Shown here piece after piece: positions 32,499-47,400 of a stretch of 64,000 nt of DNA (position 1 is its first letter; each line of letters starts with the position of its first letter). Under the pieces are notes generated by a model. The model made no database searches and was not told the origin of the DNA. It worked only from the letters and a program-made list of their open reading frames with translations. Position numbers and translations under genes: made by a program. Origin of the DNA: Takakia lepidozioides (taxonomy: Eukaryota > Streptophyta > Takakiopsida > Takakiales > Takakiaceae); contig CM060732.1 in assembly GCA_030704615.1 (NCBI GenBank), positions 17,174,001 through 17,238,000 on the forward strand. The letters run 5' to 3'.

Positions 32499-35400
32499 AT
32501 GTCGAAGGCAAAGGTCATTCCAAGTACAATGTTTAGACGGGATTCAATTTCAGAGAGGCCCTCAGATCCGAAGCCACGGAGCGCGTCCCCTACATTGGGG
32601 TCTCGAAGCATTCGGGACCGCGAAAGCAGCCAGGTCACGATGCAGGGATGTACTCCCAAAGCACAACGGCAACGAGAGATCAGCTGGGTGGACTATGAAG
32701 GTCTCATCAAGGCAAGACAGGATGAGAAATTTGCTGAAGGATTTTCGGGAGGATCGACACTGCGTACATACTCAATTGATTTGAGCCGAGCGACCTCTCG
32801 GGGCCCATCCCCAATTGAATTCCAACTCAATTCGGAACAAGGCGCTGTGGACAGTTCTGCCATCCAAAAACCACATGTCAGGTTTTCGGCTTCTTTGCCA
32901 GTTCGACCGAATGAAATACTTCCATTTATTCTCGGACGGAGGTCCCAGATGCAAACTCGTCCCCATTCGGCAGGTGTGGCTGAGTTCATTCTTTGTCCTG
33001 TAAAGTATACCTTCTCTTTTTCACAGGCTTTGGCATATGAGGGCTAATTATTTCATCCGACTGTACGGTTCTTTAATGTCTTCATGTACTAAACCTTGGA
33101 TACACTCTGGGAGTGTCTCTCTGTGCTGAACAGGATGTCTGATGTTGATGCTAGTCCTGAAACCACTATGGGATTGCATGGTTGTGACCTTTGTGGGATC
33201 TATGGCCAGAGTCTTTGGAGTTTGGCACTCTGGTGGGTTCTTATCCAATGGGCTTGTGTCCATTTAGGCACTATGGCCCTGCAAAGGAGGGAGGAGGGGG
33301 TCCACTAAGCTCTCCTAACTTTCAGATTTCCAATGTTTGGAGTGGGACATGCATCACTAAACTGGGAGACAAAATCAGGAAATTCACTCGATGCAATCTG
33401 CATATGGATCTAATCATTTAGCTAATAGCACATGGGTCGCGCCCCCGCTTAACTTGAGTGTCAGTGTCAGAGAGAAATTGTGCCACCTCCTATGAGCAAA
33501 ATGACGTTGGGAAGGATGGCTATGTGAAGAGGCTTCATTCAAAAGGGTCTGCATAGTTCCATTTTTGACAGCCAAAAATGTCAATCACTCTGGTGCAGGT
33601 GAGCATCGGCACAGCTCTTTGTCTGCTCTAATGCCTGAAATAGAAAAATGTTTTGATGGAGAACTACACAAGGAAATTGGGACTGCCATCATTGTGACAC
33701 CCAGGGTCCCTGGCGATGAAAAGTGGCGGGATCCTAACAAGGGAGCCCCCTCTATTTCCCACAAGCTTAACAGGGAAGGGCTAGCTATGCGAGTACCTGA
33801 GTACCTGGCAAACATGAGAGGGGCATCTCGAGAAACAAATAACAGAAGCATAAGCAGCCAAGGGGTTCAGTTTATGGGCAGCCACCGCCACAGTGCTTTT
33901 GTAAGGGCAGTTGAGGCGATGACCAATATTGATGGGGCACGAGAGCGACGCACCAGCAAATATATCACAACCTCGCCCAAAGCTCGTGTGAGCACAGTGA
34001 TTGTGCCTGTTAATGCCAAACAATGGCTGCTCCAGTCCATGCGATTGAAAGACTCAGAGCTCAGAGAGCTGTTTGATCAGGTACATAGATGCCTCAAATG
34101 TGTTATGTAACTCTTTGTCCATCTGAGTGCTGCTGGGTTCCCTGGGCCATGAGTCCCATTGCAACACATTTGAGTGATTTTGTCATTCCTATCATTTTAG
34201 GAACTTGTTTGAGAGCCTGCCATGGAAACTCTTAATCCTATTAAGAAGTTTTATGAGTGAATTGATTTCTCTGCATATGTACATGTGAGGCTCTTCACCC
34301 TCTCCAAGTTTCGCGCACATGCGGGCAAAAGAGGGGCTTCAACCACATCTGTTCAATGGGTGCAATAGCCGTGCACGCATCGCAGGATTTTTTTTTCGCA
34401 ATGAACAAAAACCAGATGACAACCGAACGCCTCATTGGCCCATCGAACGAGTTTCGATTGATCTCATATTACACTGGGACCTATCGGAGGATGCACTCTT
34501 CATAGAGAGTTCTGCAATAGTGAGCGAAGAGAACACTTTTTTTTTGGGGCATTTTTTTATTGAATAGTAGTTTTCAGGCTTCTTGTTGGGGGCCCCACTT
34601 TCTTTCTTGTATCCTGCTTTCTTTTGTCCCATAAGCTCTTTCAGCTTTCTGTGGATTTCTTTCTTTCAGTAGTACCATTTCATTTCCTTTCATTTCTGCT
34701 GCAGATGGAGTTGATACCTCAGCTTGCTGCTGACCATGTCCGTGAAGTGAGGGCTGAATGGGAGGGCCTAGAAGCCCGGGACATGAGAGTTCCCCCTGAA
34801 GCTGAAGTGCTCGTAAAGGACCAAGCTTTACTAGACAAAGTAAAGAGCCTTCTCACACACTTCATTGAAATCATTGAAACAAGTCAGTCTCAGGGAGATG
34901 ACCAACAAGAAAATGGCAGGATAGAAGACAAATCAGAAAAGACCGATGTAAAGGTTGACAGGGACAGTGAACCACCAGTCGAGGGGCCTCGAGACACTCC
35001 CACGAAGGGAAGTTCATTGTCCCGCAGCACATCAATGATATTTCAGGTATACCTTGACTGAATCTATTGAACGTCTCATGTGATGCTTTGGGAGTACAAC
35101 CAATATACAGAGAGACCATTTATTTATATTAACGTATTTTACTAAGGTGTTACACCTTCCGTGTTATGTTCGTAGTTTGCTAACATGGTTTCAGGGTTTT
35201 GAGCGGGATCGCAACGGCAGTCTTTCACCTATTTTTGGGAAGGGAGCCAGCCTATGCCCCCTATGTGGGCAAATCAAATTACCGAGAGTTTTACCAAGCC
35301 GATCTCCTTCTCCAACTTCACGACAATCTCTTCTGTCGTTCATTCCTGATGAAGACTTCGCCGTCAAGCAATCCATTGTGCAGGTATCCTCCTGCCCTCA

Positions 35401-38400
35401 CTCCTTGGGTCCTTTGCCCTACCTTGGACATAATCTATTTCCATTCTTCTTTCTTTCTACTTGTCTCTCTTTTTACATCTTTTTATTTACTTGGGGAATG
35501 CTTCAGAACAAACTTATAATTAAAGACCTCCATCCTCCCTCTCACTTTTAAAACAAGTCAGTAGATGGCAGAAATACCCTAGATCAAACTTTGTGAAGCA
35601 ATAACCCTAGTCACAACCTCGGCCAAGAAATGTGGGCCAGCCTCTCTCATGAATTGGTGGTCACACCGAGAAGACCTAGAACCAGGGCTCACAGATGCAA
35701 TATGGAATAAGAGTATGGAACCGTTGCAGATCTGTATTATTACAAAACTTCCACTCAATCCTTCAACTTCTAGTGGCAGACTTCAACAGAATTCCACTGG
35801 AGTTTGAAGTGTTATGATGATGATGATCATCATCATGGACAGGCTCGAATCACTACCAGTCCATTGGCTACCAGCAAGAGCAGATTGTACCTCAAGAGAC
35901 GAACTAACTTGCTGGATCTGAAAACTCGTTGTCTTCAACATGGATTCCCAACAGAGACTCTTCTATTATTTGAGCTCAGTCCATAACTCCAGTCTACAAT
36001 ATCATTTTCGACGACATCACGGATGACCACATCCTGCTCTTGTCTAGTACTTAACTGTCCCCCACATCTCGACCAGGACAGAAAGAGTACTATGACATTG
36101 AGGGCACTTGTAGCAATGCAAGGACTAATATACCTGACCTCTCTACGCTGTTTTGCTTGTCCTAGCCTCCCCACCATGGACCCGTACCTGGGCTGGACGG
36201 AGCAGGGATAGGTGGGGGGTACAAGAGGAGATCAAAATTGGGCCCAGCACGTGTTGAAAGCTTGCTCCAAAAGTGGGTTGTACCATGTCTAAAGTTATAT
36301 TGGTACAGGAATATAGTTAGGAGGCAACAGGAAATAGAGCAGATGGAATGTCAGATGAGACATTTCTTCAGAGGTGTGAGGAAGAAAAAGAGAAAAGGCA
36401 GAGAGGGCTGATATGTAAGGCATGGTGGTGGGGAAGAGGTCATAGCTGTCTGGCCATGAGGCGGAATACAAGTCGACCTACACATCAATTGAAAAACGAT
36501 GGTATACTGTGCTTTTTCCTGCTCTCCAGGTGAGACTTTGCTTCGATGACTTACTCTACCAACCCTTTAACACCTAAGTATGCTGTCTGCTTGTGGGGGA
36601 TCCCTCTCTCTTGTTTCATTCTTTCTCTTCTCCCATAAGCTCTTTGAGCTTTCTGCAGACTTTATAAAGTACCATTTCATCTCATTTGGTCCTTTCCTTC
36701 GTCTCATTTCATTTCATTTCATTTCTTTCGTTTGTTCTCTGTCTTGTCCCATTGGCTCTTTGGGCCCCCCCTATGCATGGTATAAAGTGTTTCTTTTGGT
36801 TTTCCTCAAAAGAATCACTTTCAAACCTTCTTTTGGTCTTAGACCAGGCCTGGGAATGGTCAAATGGGTGGACCACTCCGTCTTCGTATGTTCAGTGTTT
36901 CATGGACTGTAAGTATGCACTGTAGGTATCAGTCCTCAGTGTCGCTTCAAAATATTGGAAGTAACATGATATTCTTTCCTGTATACATTCTCACATTAGA
37001 AAAGTTGACCGGCTTTTGCAGCCTGGAAAGAGGGAAGATGTGCAGTTGCTGGGGGAGTGGCTCAAATATTCCACCCAACGAAACCATTGCGAAGATGCTC
37101 ATGGTCATATTTCTGATGTTGGTAGTGCGTTTGTTTTGCATTCCATAGCCTTCCTCGAAGTTGTCCGCCAGGTACCTGCCTATAAATCTCTTTTACATGA
37201 CAACTAAATGTCCAAGGCATACAAGAGGAAAAACTAACCTCTAGGAGAGTGCCTGGGCAAAGGATTGGACAAGCTGTGGCATTGGTCCATTTAAAACAGT
37301 TTCCTGCGATGGTCTGTTGTTTTAGGTGAGGAATAGAAGACAGAGTAATGCTTGTATCCACATTCTGGTTTGTCGTATGATTTGAGTCCTTGACTCAGTT
37401 CTTCATAATCCTGTAACCAAATTGCTGTCAGCTGTGAACCAGCACCATGGGAGCCTTGGGCTGAACCTTCAGACCTTGGTAGCTGGAAGCTCCACAACTG
37501 GCTCCAGGAGGTGTATTATCCTGCGAGGACTAGCCCTCAAGAGGGTATCATAGTCCACAATCCCCAGAGAGGGCCATTTACTTTATCTCTCACTCACCCT
37601 GTGATTCCTTTGCTACTGTGAATGATCAGGTGCGTCTCCAGTGTGAAGAGAGGGGAGACATGCTGCTGCATGTGTGGCGGCAACTTCTCCGTGTTTTCAA
37701 CCAGGTTCTCTTTCTTCCGGGTTAGCATCTGCGCTTCTCCACTATGAATAAGCTGTGTATTCTCCTTACATGTGCTATTGTCATCTCCTCATGTGTAGAC
37801 TGCTTGCTTTCGATGAAGGGAAATGGCTCCAACAGCTTCAAGTGAATGTCACATTGTTGACTCTCTGGGTTGTTCTATCCTGTCCAATGTGCCCTTTGGA
37901 CATAATAAGTTCTTCTCTTCAATTGTGAAGAACATTTCTTCTTTCACAGTCCTTTCTACTATGAGATCCGTGGAGATTCCATTGTCTGTTCCATGATACC
38001 CAATCTCTCACGGGGATCAGAAGTGCTTAGCAGCTTACTTGCATGAGGTATTGACTCTTAGACAATCCCTTAAGCAATAGTGTTTTCAGGCTGCTTGTGG
38101 AGGGCCCCTCTCTCTTTCTTGTTTCTTGCTTTCTCTTGTTCCATAAGCTCTTTGAGCTTTCCACGGACATTGTAAAGTACCATTTCATTTCATGGATGTC
38201 TGATATTGTTCTTCCTCCATCGCAACTTCAAATTTCTCTTCAAATCTTAGCGGCATATCTGCATGAGGCGTTGACTCTTAGACAATCCCTTCAGCATAGT
38301 TGTTTTTGGGCTGCTAGTGGAGGGCCCCTCTCTCTTCTTGTTTGATGCTTTCTCTTGTCCCATAAGCTCTTTGAGCTTTCCGTGGACGTTATAAAGTATC

Positions 38401-41400
38401 TTTTCATTTCATTTCATTTCTCCTTCCTCCTCCCAGAACACCCATGCAGCATGCGGCGAGCAACCTGACTACTCTCTTTGCAATGAGCCTGTAGTAGCAC
38501 TTCGCCACGAAGTTGAAGAAGTGTTCGGATACAGGAACTTCACAGAGTAAGTCATTGGCAAGGTCAAAGTGGCGTGGGGTTTTCTGAAGAGGTGCATAGC
38601 AACATAGGGGTAAAGCAAGGCTGTCCTCTCTCTCCTACTCTCTTTTGGCTTCACAGAGTAAGTCATTGGCAAGGTCAAAGTGGCGTGGGGTTTTCTGAAG
38701 AGGTGCATAGCAACATAGGGGTAAAGCAAGGCTGTCCTCTCTCCCCTACTCTCTTTTGGCTTTACTATGTCAGCATGCTCCAAAACAGCCAATGTGGCTG
38801 TTCGGGGTGAGTTTGGCATTCCGTCCTTAAGCTCCCGACGAGATGAATTCAAGGTCAGATGGTGGGGTCAGCTGCAACATATGCCCAACACCAGATATCC
38901 TAAGTTAATCGACTCTATATCTTGGAAACAGGACCGCCCTGTCAAACAGGCTAAGTCCTGGCAGAAGAGAGTAGAAGAGATTCTCAAGGACCTGGACCTG
39001 GATCCGCAAGTCTTGACCCTGCTGGATAAATCTGACTTAGAGCCTGTAGTGTCCTCAGCCATGTCTGTTGCCATGAGATTGTCTGATGAAAATGAAGTTA
39101 GGCAGAAAACTTCCCTGAACTTGTTTCCAGTCAGTGACATGGGGGAGGACATCTTGGATGACCTCAAGGGTCTACCCACTCTCGGCACTAGACTGAAATT
39201 TAAACTCAGGGCAGGAAGCCTACCTTTGAACAGCAAACAGAAGCAGAGAGGAAAGGGAGAGTGCAATTGCCCGCTGTGTGGGCAATCTGAAGACAGTATT
39301 CACTTTCTGATACACTGTCCGGGGTTCTCTCACCAAAGAGACGCTCTCTTCAATTCTATCAAGGGAATTGTGCCTGTACCCCTGTTTAACAACTTTGAAA
39401 GTCTCGAGGCTGAGCCAGGCCCTCCTGAGGCCTAGTTTTTGGGCAAATCACACACAGCAGATTGATGCTTGTGTGAAGGGATTTCTAGAGGATATCTGGA
39501 AAACCCGGATTAATTCTATATATGATGGTAAGTCACACTACCAACGTCAGCCCCTGACAGAGGTAGGTTCTGTCCCTTTTGTTCCCGCTCAAACTGGGCG
39601 CAGGGTCAATGGCCACAAGGCTACGGCAAACAACGTCTTATGAGTACAATTTTTTGGCTTTACTAAGGTGTCTTAAAGGGCTACATTGGTGGATGGGGGA
39701 CCAGGACAATCAGTTCTTCTGTACACCGATGATGTTTTCCTGCTGGTCCAATCTCCTGCCCCAGTCGGACAGGCGAGACAGCCTGGTCCAATCTCCACTC
39801 TTGGCTTGAACTTGTGGAGTACGCCCAAAAAAAAAGTGGGAATTGAGAGTGGGGTCTGATTCCTTGACATGGGACGCCATGGCTTGCTTAATCTCCTGCC
39901 CATCCCACCCCATTTTTCTAGTCTTGTGCTCAAGTACTTAAGTACTTTGTCCCCTAAGCTCTTTGAGTTTCCCTTGAATGCTACGAAGTTTCCTTTCGCA
40001 AAAAGGCATAGCCGTGGACCTTTCAGGATTACAAAGTGAAATTTCCCACTCCCCTACTGTGAATGTTCTCTACTGCCAATAAATATGCACCCTAAAGTGA
40101 AATTTCATCCAAGCATAGTGGCAACACACACATCAGACTGGAGCTCATGGAACTTCATGTTAGGCAGATTTGGAAACCAGTCAATCTTACAACATAGCTG
40201 CAGTTCTATTGGGATACATTCTTGGTCCTCTGCGATGATAGAATCTTACAGCCCAATTACCTGTCTGCAGCTCTATCTCCCTCTCTTCCAAGGGCATTGG
40301 GAAGGTCTAGGGTGGGCTCTCATAGTCTGCTGATAGACACTGATAGGTGGGACATTGTGCAGCTCGCTGACTGCTTGTGCCCGGCTTGCGCTAGAGATGA
40401 TAGGAGGAGACTGAAACTGAAGAACATTTCGAGATCCGGAGGAGATACTAGTGTCTATTCCGAGATAGCCAATGCCTCACAGAGGTGTTCCACTACGAGG
40501 ATGAGGAATGCTTGGCGGCATATCTGAACGAGGTGTTGAAACGTAAACAATTCCCTTGATCAAGAGTTGTTTTGGGGCTGCTTGTTGAGGGCCCCACTCT
40601 TTTTCTTTCATGCTTTCTCTTGTCCCAGAAGCTCCTTGAGCATGCTGCTGACATTATAATGCATCAGTTCATTTCATTTCTTTCTTAGAAGTGACCCACT
40701 AGCTCTATGGGCTTGTTGGGGACATTGTAAAGTTTCCTGTCTTTCTTTCCCAGTTTCCTGCTGGTAGAAAGACCTAGAACCTCTGCAATCGTCTTTCCTC
40801 CAAGGAATGCTTGGGGCTAGAGGTACAACACCATCAAAAACTTTATGCACGGAATTCTTCTCTGTACCGCTTCGAACCAAGGCCATCATCTGGCTTACAA
40901 CCTTAGGTTGCAAGCCTTACCACCCAAATGGCTAACAGCCCAAGCCCTTGCTCAGGTCGTCAACTTTTTTTAGTGCCATGGACTCTTTTGGATGCACATA
41001 TTCAGAAAGTTGTTCAAACTGGCAAGCGCAAAGCGTTGGATCTCACTAAATTTTTCCACTGCAGAGGGATCAACTCTGAGGTCAAGAAAACCATGCTTTG
41101 TCGCGTTCTTAGACCTGCCTTGGAGTATGCATCTGCAATATGGGTTGATAACTCCAACCAGGCTCAGTCTCTAGAATCCATTCAAGTGGGGGTGCTTAAG
41201 GAGTGCATGTCAGCATGCTCCAAAACAGCCAATGTGGCTGTTCGGGGGGGTGTTTGGCATCCCTTCCTCAAGCTCCCGACGAGATGAATTCAAGGTCAGA
41301 TGGTGGGGTTAGCTGCAACATATGTCCAACATAAGATATCCTAAGTTAATTGACTATATATCTTGGAAACAGGATCGCACTGTCAAATAGGCTAAGTCCT

Positions 41401-44400
41401 GGCAGAAGAGAGTAGAAGAGATTCTCAAGGATCTGAATCTTAATCCGCAAGTCTTGACCCTGCTTGATAAATATGACTTGGGCTGTAGTGTCCAAAGCCA
41501 TGTCTGTTGCCAGGTTATTGCCTGATGAAAATAAAGTTAGGCAGAAAACTTCCCTCAACTTGTTTCCAGTTTGTGACATGGGGGAGGACATCATGGATGA
41601 CCTCAAGGGTCTACCCACTCTCTGCACTAGACTGGAATCTAAACGCGGGAACCCTACCTTTGAACAGCAGACAGAAGCAGAGATGAAAGGGAGAGTGCAA
41701 TTGTGTGGGCAACCTGCAGACAATATTCATTTTCTGATTCACTGTCTGGGGTTCTCCTCAAATCTATCAAGGGAATTGTGTCTGTACCTCTGTTTACCAA
41801 CTTTGAAAGTCTCGAGGCTAAGCCAAAAGCCTAGGCCCTTTTGGGGGCCTTATGTCAGATTTAGATACCTTACGATAAGAATGAGTTCCATTTCTTTGGC
41901 TCAAATGTTTCTATGTTTTCTCCTGGTTATGGCTTTGCTCTTTATAGCACCATAAAAAAATACCCAATTATGATATGCTGCTGGTACATGTTTTGTTTGA
42001 ATATAACCAGGTGGTAAACCCCTGCCAGACTTCATTACCTAAGTCCCAATACCTGCCCCCTTTGGTTTTGTACACATGTTTTACCCAAAACAAGGGGTGG
42101 GTAAACACTAAAAGTTTGATATAAGATTTCCCGATTGTTACTTTATGACAATCATTAGGGCGACTATCTCTTGTTCCCTATGGCATACTGATGTGACGGT
42201 GGAGCAATGATATGACAAGCTGATGGCTTTAAAGAATTTATCTGGTAACATGCTACCACTGTAGGTCTTACTACCGACATCAGTCCCTGACAAATGTAGG
42301 TTCTGTCCCTTTGTGCTCCACTCAAACTGGGCGCGGGATTAATGGCCACAAGGCTACGGCAAACAACGTCCTATGAGTACATTCTTCTGAGGGCATTGGG
42401 GAGATTTATGGTTGCTGCACAATCTGCGGATAGATTATACTCATAACACATTGTTTGCCGTAGCGTTGTGGTCATTGACTCCGCGCCCAGTTTGAGCGGA
42501 AGGGACAGAAACTACCTTTGTCAGGGGCTGACGCCGGTAGTAGTTTACCTTGAAACATACAATGGATCAAAGTTTTCCAAATATCCTCTAGAAATCCCTT
42601 CACACAAACGTCAATATGCTGTGTGTGATTTGCCCAATAACTAGACCCCAAAAGGGCCTGGGCTTTTAACTTAGCCTCGAGATTTTCAAAGTTAGTAGGT
42701 ACAGGGACAATGCCCTTGATGGATTTGAAGAGGGTGTCTCCGAGGACAATGAATCACAAAGTGGATATTGTCTGCAGGTTGCTCACACAACGGGCATTTG
42801 CAGTCCCACTTTGCCGAGAGTGAGTAAACCCTAGAGGTCATCCATGATGTCCTCACCCATGGAAACAAGCTCAGGGAAGTTTCTGCCTCACTTCATTTCC
42901 TTGGCAACAGACATGGCTTTGGACACTACAGCTTTTAAGTCAGATGTATCTAGCAGGGTCAAGACTTGCGGACTAAGATTTAGGTCCTTCAAAATCTCTT
43001 TTACCCTCTTCCGCCAGGACTTAAGCCTGTTTGACAAGGTGATCCTGCTTCCAAGATATAGAGTCGATTAACTTAGAGTGTCTGATATTAATCATATGTT
43101 ATAGCTGACCCCACCATCTGACCTTTAACTCATCTCGTCGGGAGCTTAAGGGAGGAACGCCAATTGTGGAGCTGAAAATGTATGTATGGTGTGCTATATC
43201 CACTCCATCATGCATGTGGCAAATGCACCTGAAAGGAAAAGAGTGCCCCTTGAATGTTTCTGGCTTGGGTCGCTTCCACCATTCGGTTGCAGCGCACGCC
43301 TTGAGCACCCCCACTTGGATGGATTCTAGAGACTTAGTCTGGTTGGAGTTATCAACCCACACTGCAGATGAGTATTCCAAGGTAGGCCTAATAACGCATC
43401 TGCGGATAGGGAGTGGTTGGTAGGTGATGACCGCCTGTGCCCTGTTTGCGCTAGAAACAACAGGGCCACTTTGCCTCTCCAAGGCCATGTGAGTTTTGGA
43501 TGTGTAGAGGGTTAGTGAGGTCGAAGGTTGGGGCCTGTAGGGATCCTGTACGGGTGTTAAAATCTCCAGCCAAAAATATGTCTGTGTGTGGGGTACGGAG
43601 ACGGGACATATCCTCTTCCAATGGAACATACGGCCAATCTGTCCGCATGCGAAGGCCAATGTGTGGAGATACAGCCGGGGCAAAATAACATCCCGCCAAT
43701 AGAATGTTTGGTTGAGGATTGTACCCCTTGACGTGACACCAAATGTACCTTGCCAATGTGTCTTTGTGTGGGAAAGTGTAGAATTTATGGAGAGAGAGAG
43801 TGACTTGTAATTGATAATGAAGAAGATGTTACTATAGTGAGCGTGTGCTCACTTTAAGACATATGAACAGTTGTGACTATTGATACAGCCAATAGGTCTA
43901 ACTCACACACATCACAACTCTTTGTCTAACAGTTGTGTCCCTTCAAGATTAGCCATATGATTTGATGAATGTTAGAATTGACTTCCAACACCCTTCCTCA
44001 ATGAAAACATTCAAGAGTCTAAATTCTGAAGGCCCCATTTTTGTCCAACAATGCTATTAAAGCATATTCACATAATTTTAATCTTTGATTAAATGAGATC
44101 TATAGAGTTGTCGGCGTTGGCCAACGTCCTCTCGCATGTGCTCCCTTTCCCGTGATCAAACTGAAACTTCGTTCACATCAGAGTGTGTGACCAACTTCCT
44201 ATCAATTAGTTGGATAGCTTGATTTTCAAATAGAAGTTCTCGTTGGAGAAATTACTCATTTGAAGTTCAAATAATGCACCAATAGTGATGTTGTTGGGAT
44301 GACACCTTAGATCTCTTCTTTAAGTTAATGCCGCATGACATAACTCTATGAAGATTCTGAAACAAGTTTGTTGGAACTCCAAGCATCATTAACAAAATAA

Positions 44401-47400
44401 ATTGTTACATGCTTTAATGACACTTTTAAAATGTTTGAAATGGCCATTAGACTCAATTGTCTCCATGACTTCTCTGCAATTTTTCACCATGAATATTCCA
44501 TCGTGGGCTTTGCCTAAGAATAATTTGTTCATCATACTTAGGTGCTTATGGTAACTATATTGATGCAAAGATCAACATTAACATACTAATATGAACATAT
44601 CAATATTAATGTTTTAGATCATGAAGATAGCTCTTCTTTGATAGTTGTTTGACTATCATATTTACTAGTATTACAATACTAGCATGACAATCTTAAGTCG
44701 ACTCTCATTAGATCTCTATGGATCGGTTGAGCACTAGCTCTGATACCATGTAGAATTTATGGAGAGAGAGAGTGAATTATAATTGATAATGAAGAAGATG
44801 TTACAATAGTGAGCGTGTGCTCACTTTAAGACATGAACAGTTGTGACTATTGATACAGCCAATAGGTCTAACTCACACACATCACAACTCTTTGTCTAAC
44901 AATTGTGTCCCTTCAAGATTCACCATATGACTTCATGAATGTTAGAATTGACTTCCAACAGAAATCTATGGTAGAAGCCAATCAACAAAGTAACAAACCG
45001 CTCCACCAGAGCCTTTGAGACAAGTGCGTGGACAAGCTACTAACTGAAAGCTATATCTGAGAATAGAAGGAGGGTTCTTTCCTTCATATGCATCTGTTTC
45101 CAAGAGAAATAGAACATCACACTTTGAGAGGATATCAAGAAGCCCTTGCGGATGGCTCCACAACAAGCCATTGAAGTTCCATGAGCTGATGTTCAGATGT
45201 GAGTGTGCGTTGGTCTCATGGGGCCCCAACCCCTATTTAGTGTTGGAAGGGCGACATTCTTGCTGTCGAATGCCTGGGGGTCTAATCATTGTTGAGGTAC
45301 ATTCCATGTCCTCTCAACTGTCTAAGAACCCTATCCCGGGCACCTTTTATCTGTGAATCGTATGAATAGGATTTTGTGCTCCGATATTCATGCACGCCAA
45401 GCCCGTTCAATGCCACTCGCTTCCCGTGGTAAAACAAGTTGAATGAGGGTGGTGGCAACGTCAAGAGGGTTTCCCTCTGCAAGGGTACCTAGTTGACCAG
45501 TGACCCGGATGTTCAGGGCTTTGAAAGGCCGTTGCTGCTCCTCGAGCAAGGTGGCTGAAACTGTTTCTTCCAAAGTATGGGAACTCTTGCTGGCTTAAGC
45601 TGTGCTACCCTTGACAGAAATGAAATGAAATGGTGCTTTATAACGTCCGCGGGAAGCTCATAGAGCTTATGGGACAAAATGGAAAGAAAAACATGAGAAA
45701 TGAAATGAAATGAAGTGGTGCTTTATAACGTCCGCGGAAAGCTCGTAGAGCTTAAGTCCCAAAGGGCTTGAGTAAGATGTGTAGCCTTGTCGTTAGGAGA
45801 TGATAGATGTAGAATGGAAGGGAGGGTTGACGCTAGGTATGTTTCATACTCGGCGTCGTGTAAGTGAGAGAAAGGGGTATTAAAGTGGATACGTGGGTGT
45901 AAGGGAAGAGACGCAGAGGGGATCCTCACGGGGAGGGAGATGGAAGGAAATGCAAAGGAAAGGCAAGAGTGATCAGAATCTGGGTACCTCGTGATGTAAA
46001 AGGAGCTTATTTTATCAGGCTTGTTGGGGCTCCCCAAGAGATAGTCAACCACGCTTTGGCCCTTGTACGTGTGGCAAGTGAACTGGCTGGAGGATTTGAA
46101 GTTGGTTGTTCCATTGTAAATGGACAGCCCCTGAGTTTCACAAAACTTGAGTAGATGGTGACCGTAACTTGTGATTTCGCAAGAGGAATCTGCACTTTGC
46201 CTCTCCAATTCCGTATGCGAGCGTTGGATGTGTAGAGGATCTGTGTGGTCGAAGGTGGGGGCCTGTAGTGATCCTGTACGGGCGTTGAAATCTCCGACCA
46301 AGAAAATGTCCGTTTGTGGGGTACGGAGATGGGCCATAAAATCTTCCAATGGAACATATGGTGAATCTGTTCGAATATGTAGGCCGCTGTGTGGAGATGT
46401 GGCCGGAGCAAAATAACATCCCGCCAGCAGGATGTTGTAGCCTTTGATGTGACACCAAATGTACCTTGCCAGTGGGTCTTTGTATGGGAAGGAGATAAGT
46501 GGGAGAAGCCAGTCAGCAAAGTAACAAGCCACACCTCCAGATCCTTTGAGACCTGTACGTGGACGAATCACTAACTGAAAGCTATACCCGAGAATAAAAG
46601 GGGGGTCCTTTCCTTCATACGCATGAGTTTCCAAAAGAAAAAGAACATCACACTTGGAAAGAATATCTAGAAGCCCTTGAGGGTGGCTCCACAACGAGCC
46701 ATTACAGTTCCATGAGCCAATGTGTGAATGTGAGCGTGCGTTGGTCTCATGGTGCCCCAACCCCTATTTAGAGCTAGAGGGGCGACGTTCGTGCTCCCGG
46801 ACAATTACCCTCCCATCTCGGTACACGGCATAGTGCCCTTGAGCTCGAGCTTGCTTAACCTGCAAAAGTTGCGCCCGCATGGCGTTGTATTGCAAAGGGG
46901 TCAAGTCATCGTTGAGGTACATACCCTGACCTCTCAATTGAGCCCTCTGCCTGAGGACTGTATCCCGAGCACCCTTGTCCTTGAATCTAATGAAGAGGAC
47001 TTTGTGCTCTGAAGATCCTGCACGCCAAGCCCTTTCAATGCCACTCGCGCCCCGTGGGAGAGCAAGGTTTTGCTGAATAAGGCTGGTGGCAGCGTCAAGA
47101 GGGTCCCCCTCAGCAAGGCCCTCTAGCTTCCCAGTGACCCTGATGTTAAGGGCTTTGAAAGCCCGTTGCTGTTCCTCTCGCAAGGTAGCCGAGACTGTCT
47201 CCTCCAGAGAGTGAGGACTGTTGTTGGATGTGCCCCCCTTAACTATATTAGCCCAGGAGGAGGCCTCTGCCTTGTGAGCTTGGAGCTCCCGAACCATTGT
47301 AGACGTCGCAGTTCTGTGTGTTTCCAGCTCTTTGCTAAGGGATTCCACCTGCAGGTGGATGCTTGCTGTGAGGGGATCTGGGAGGCTCTTCTCTGTGAAG

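Noticed and set aside
42264-42556. Inverted pair of LINE-I tails as a hairpin or MITE
   Set aside because: The right arm is the 3' end of a longer - strand LINE-I copy, so the pair is two independent insertions.
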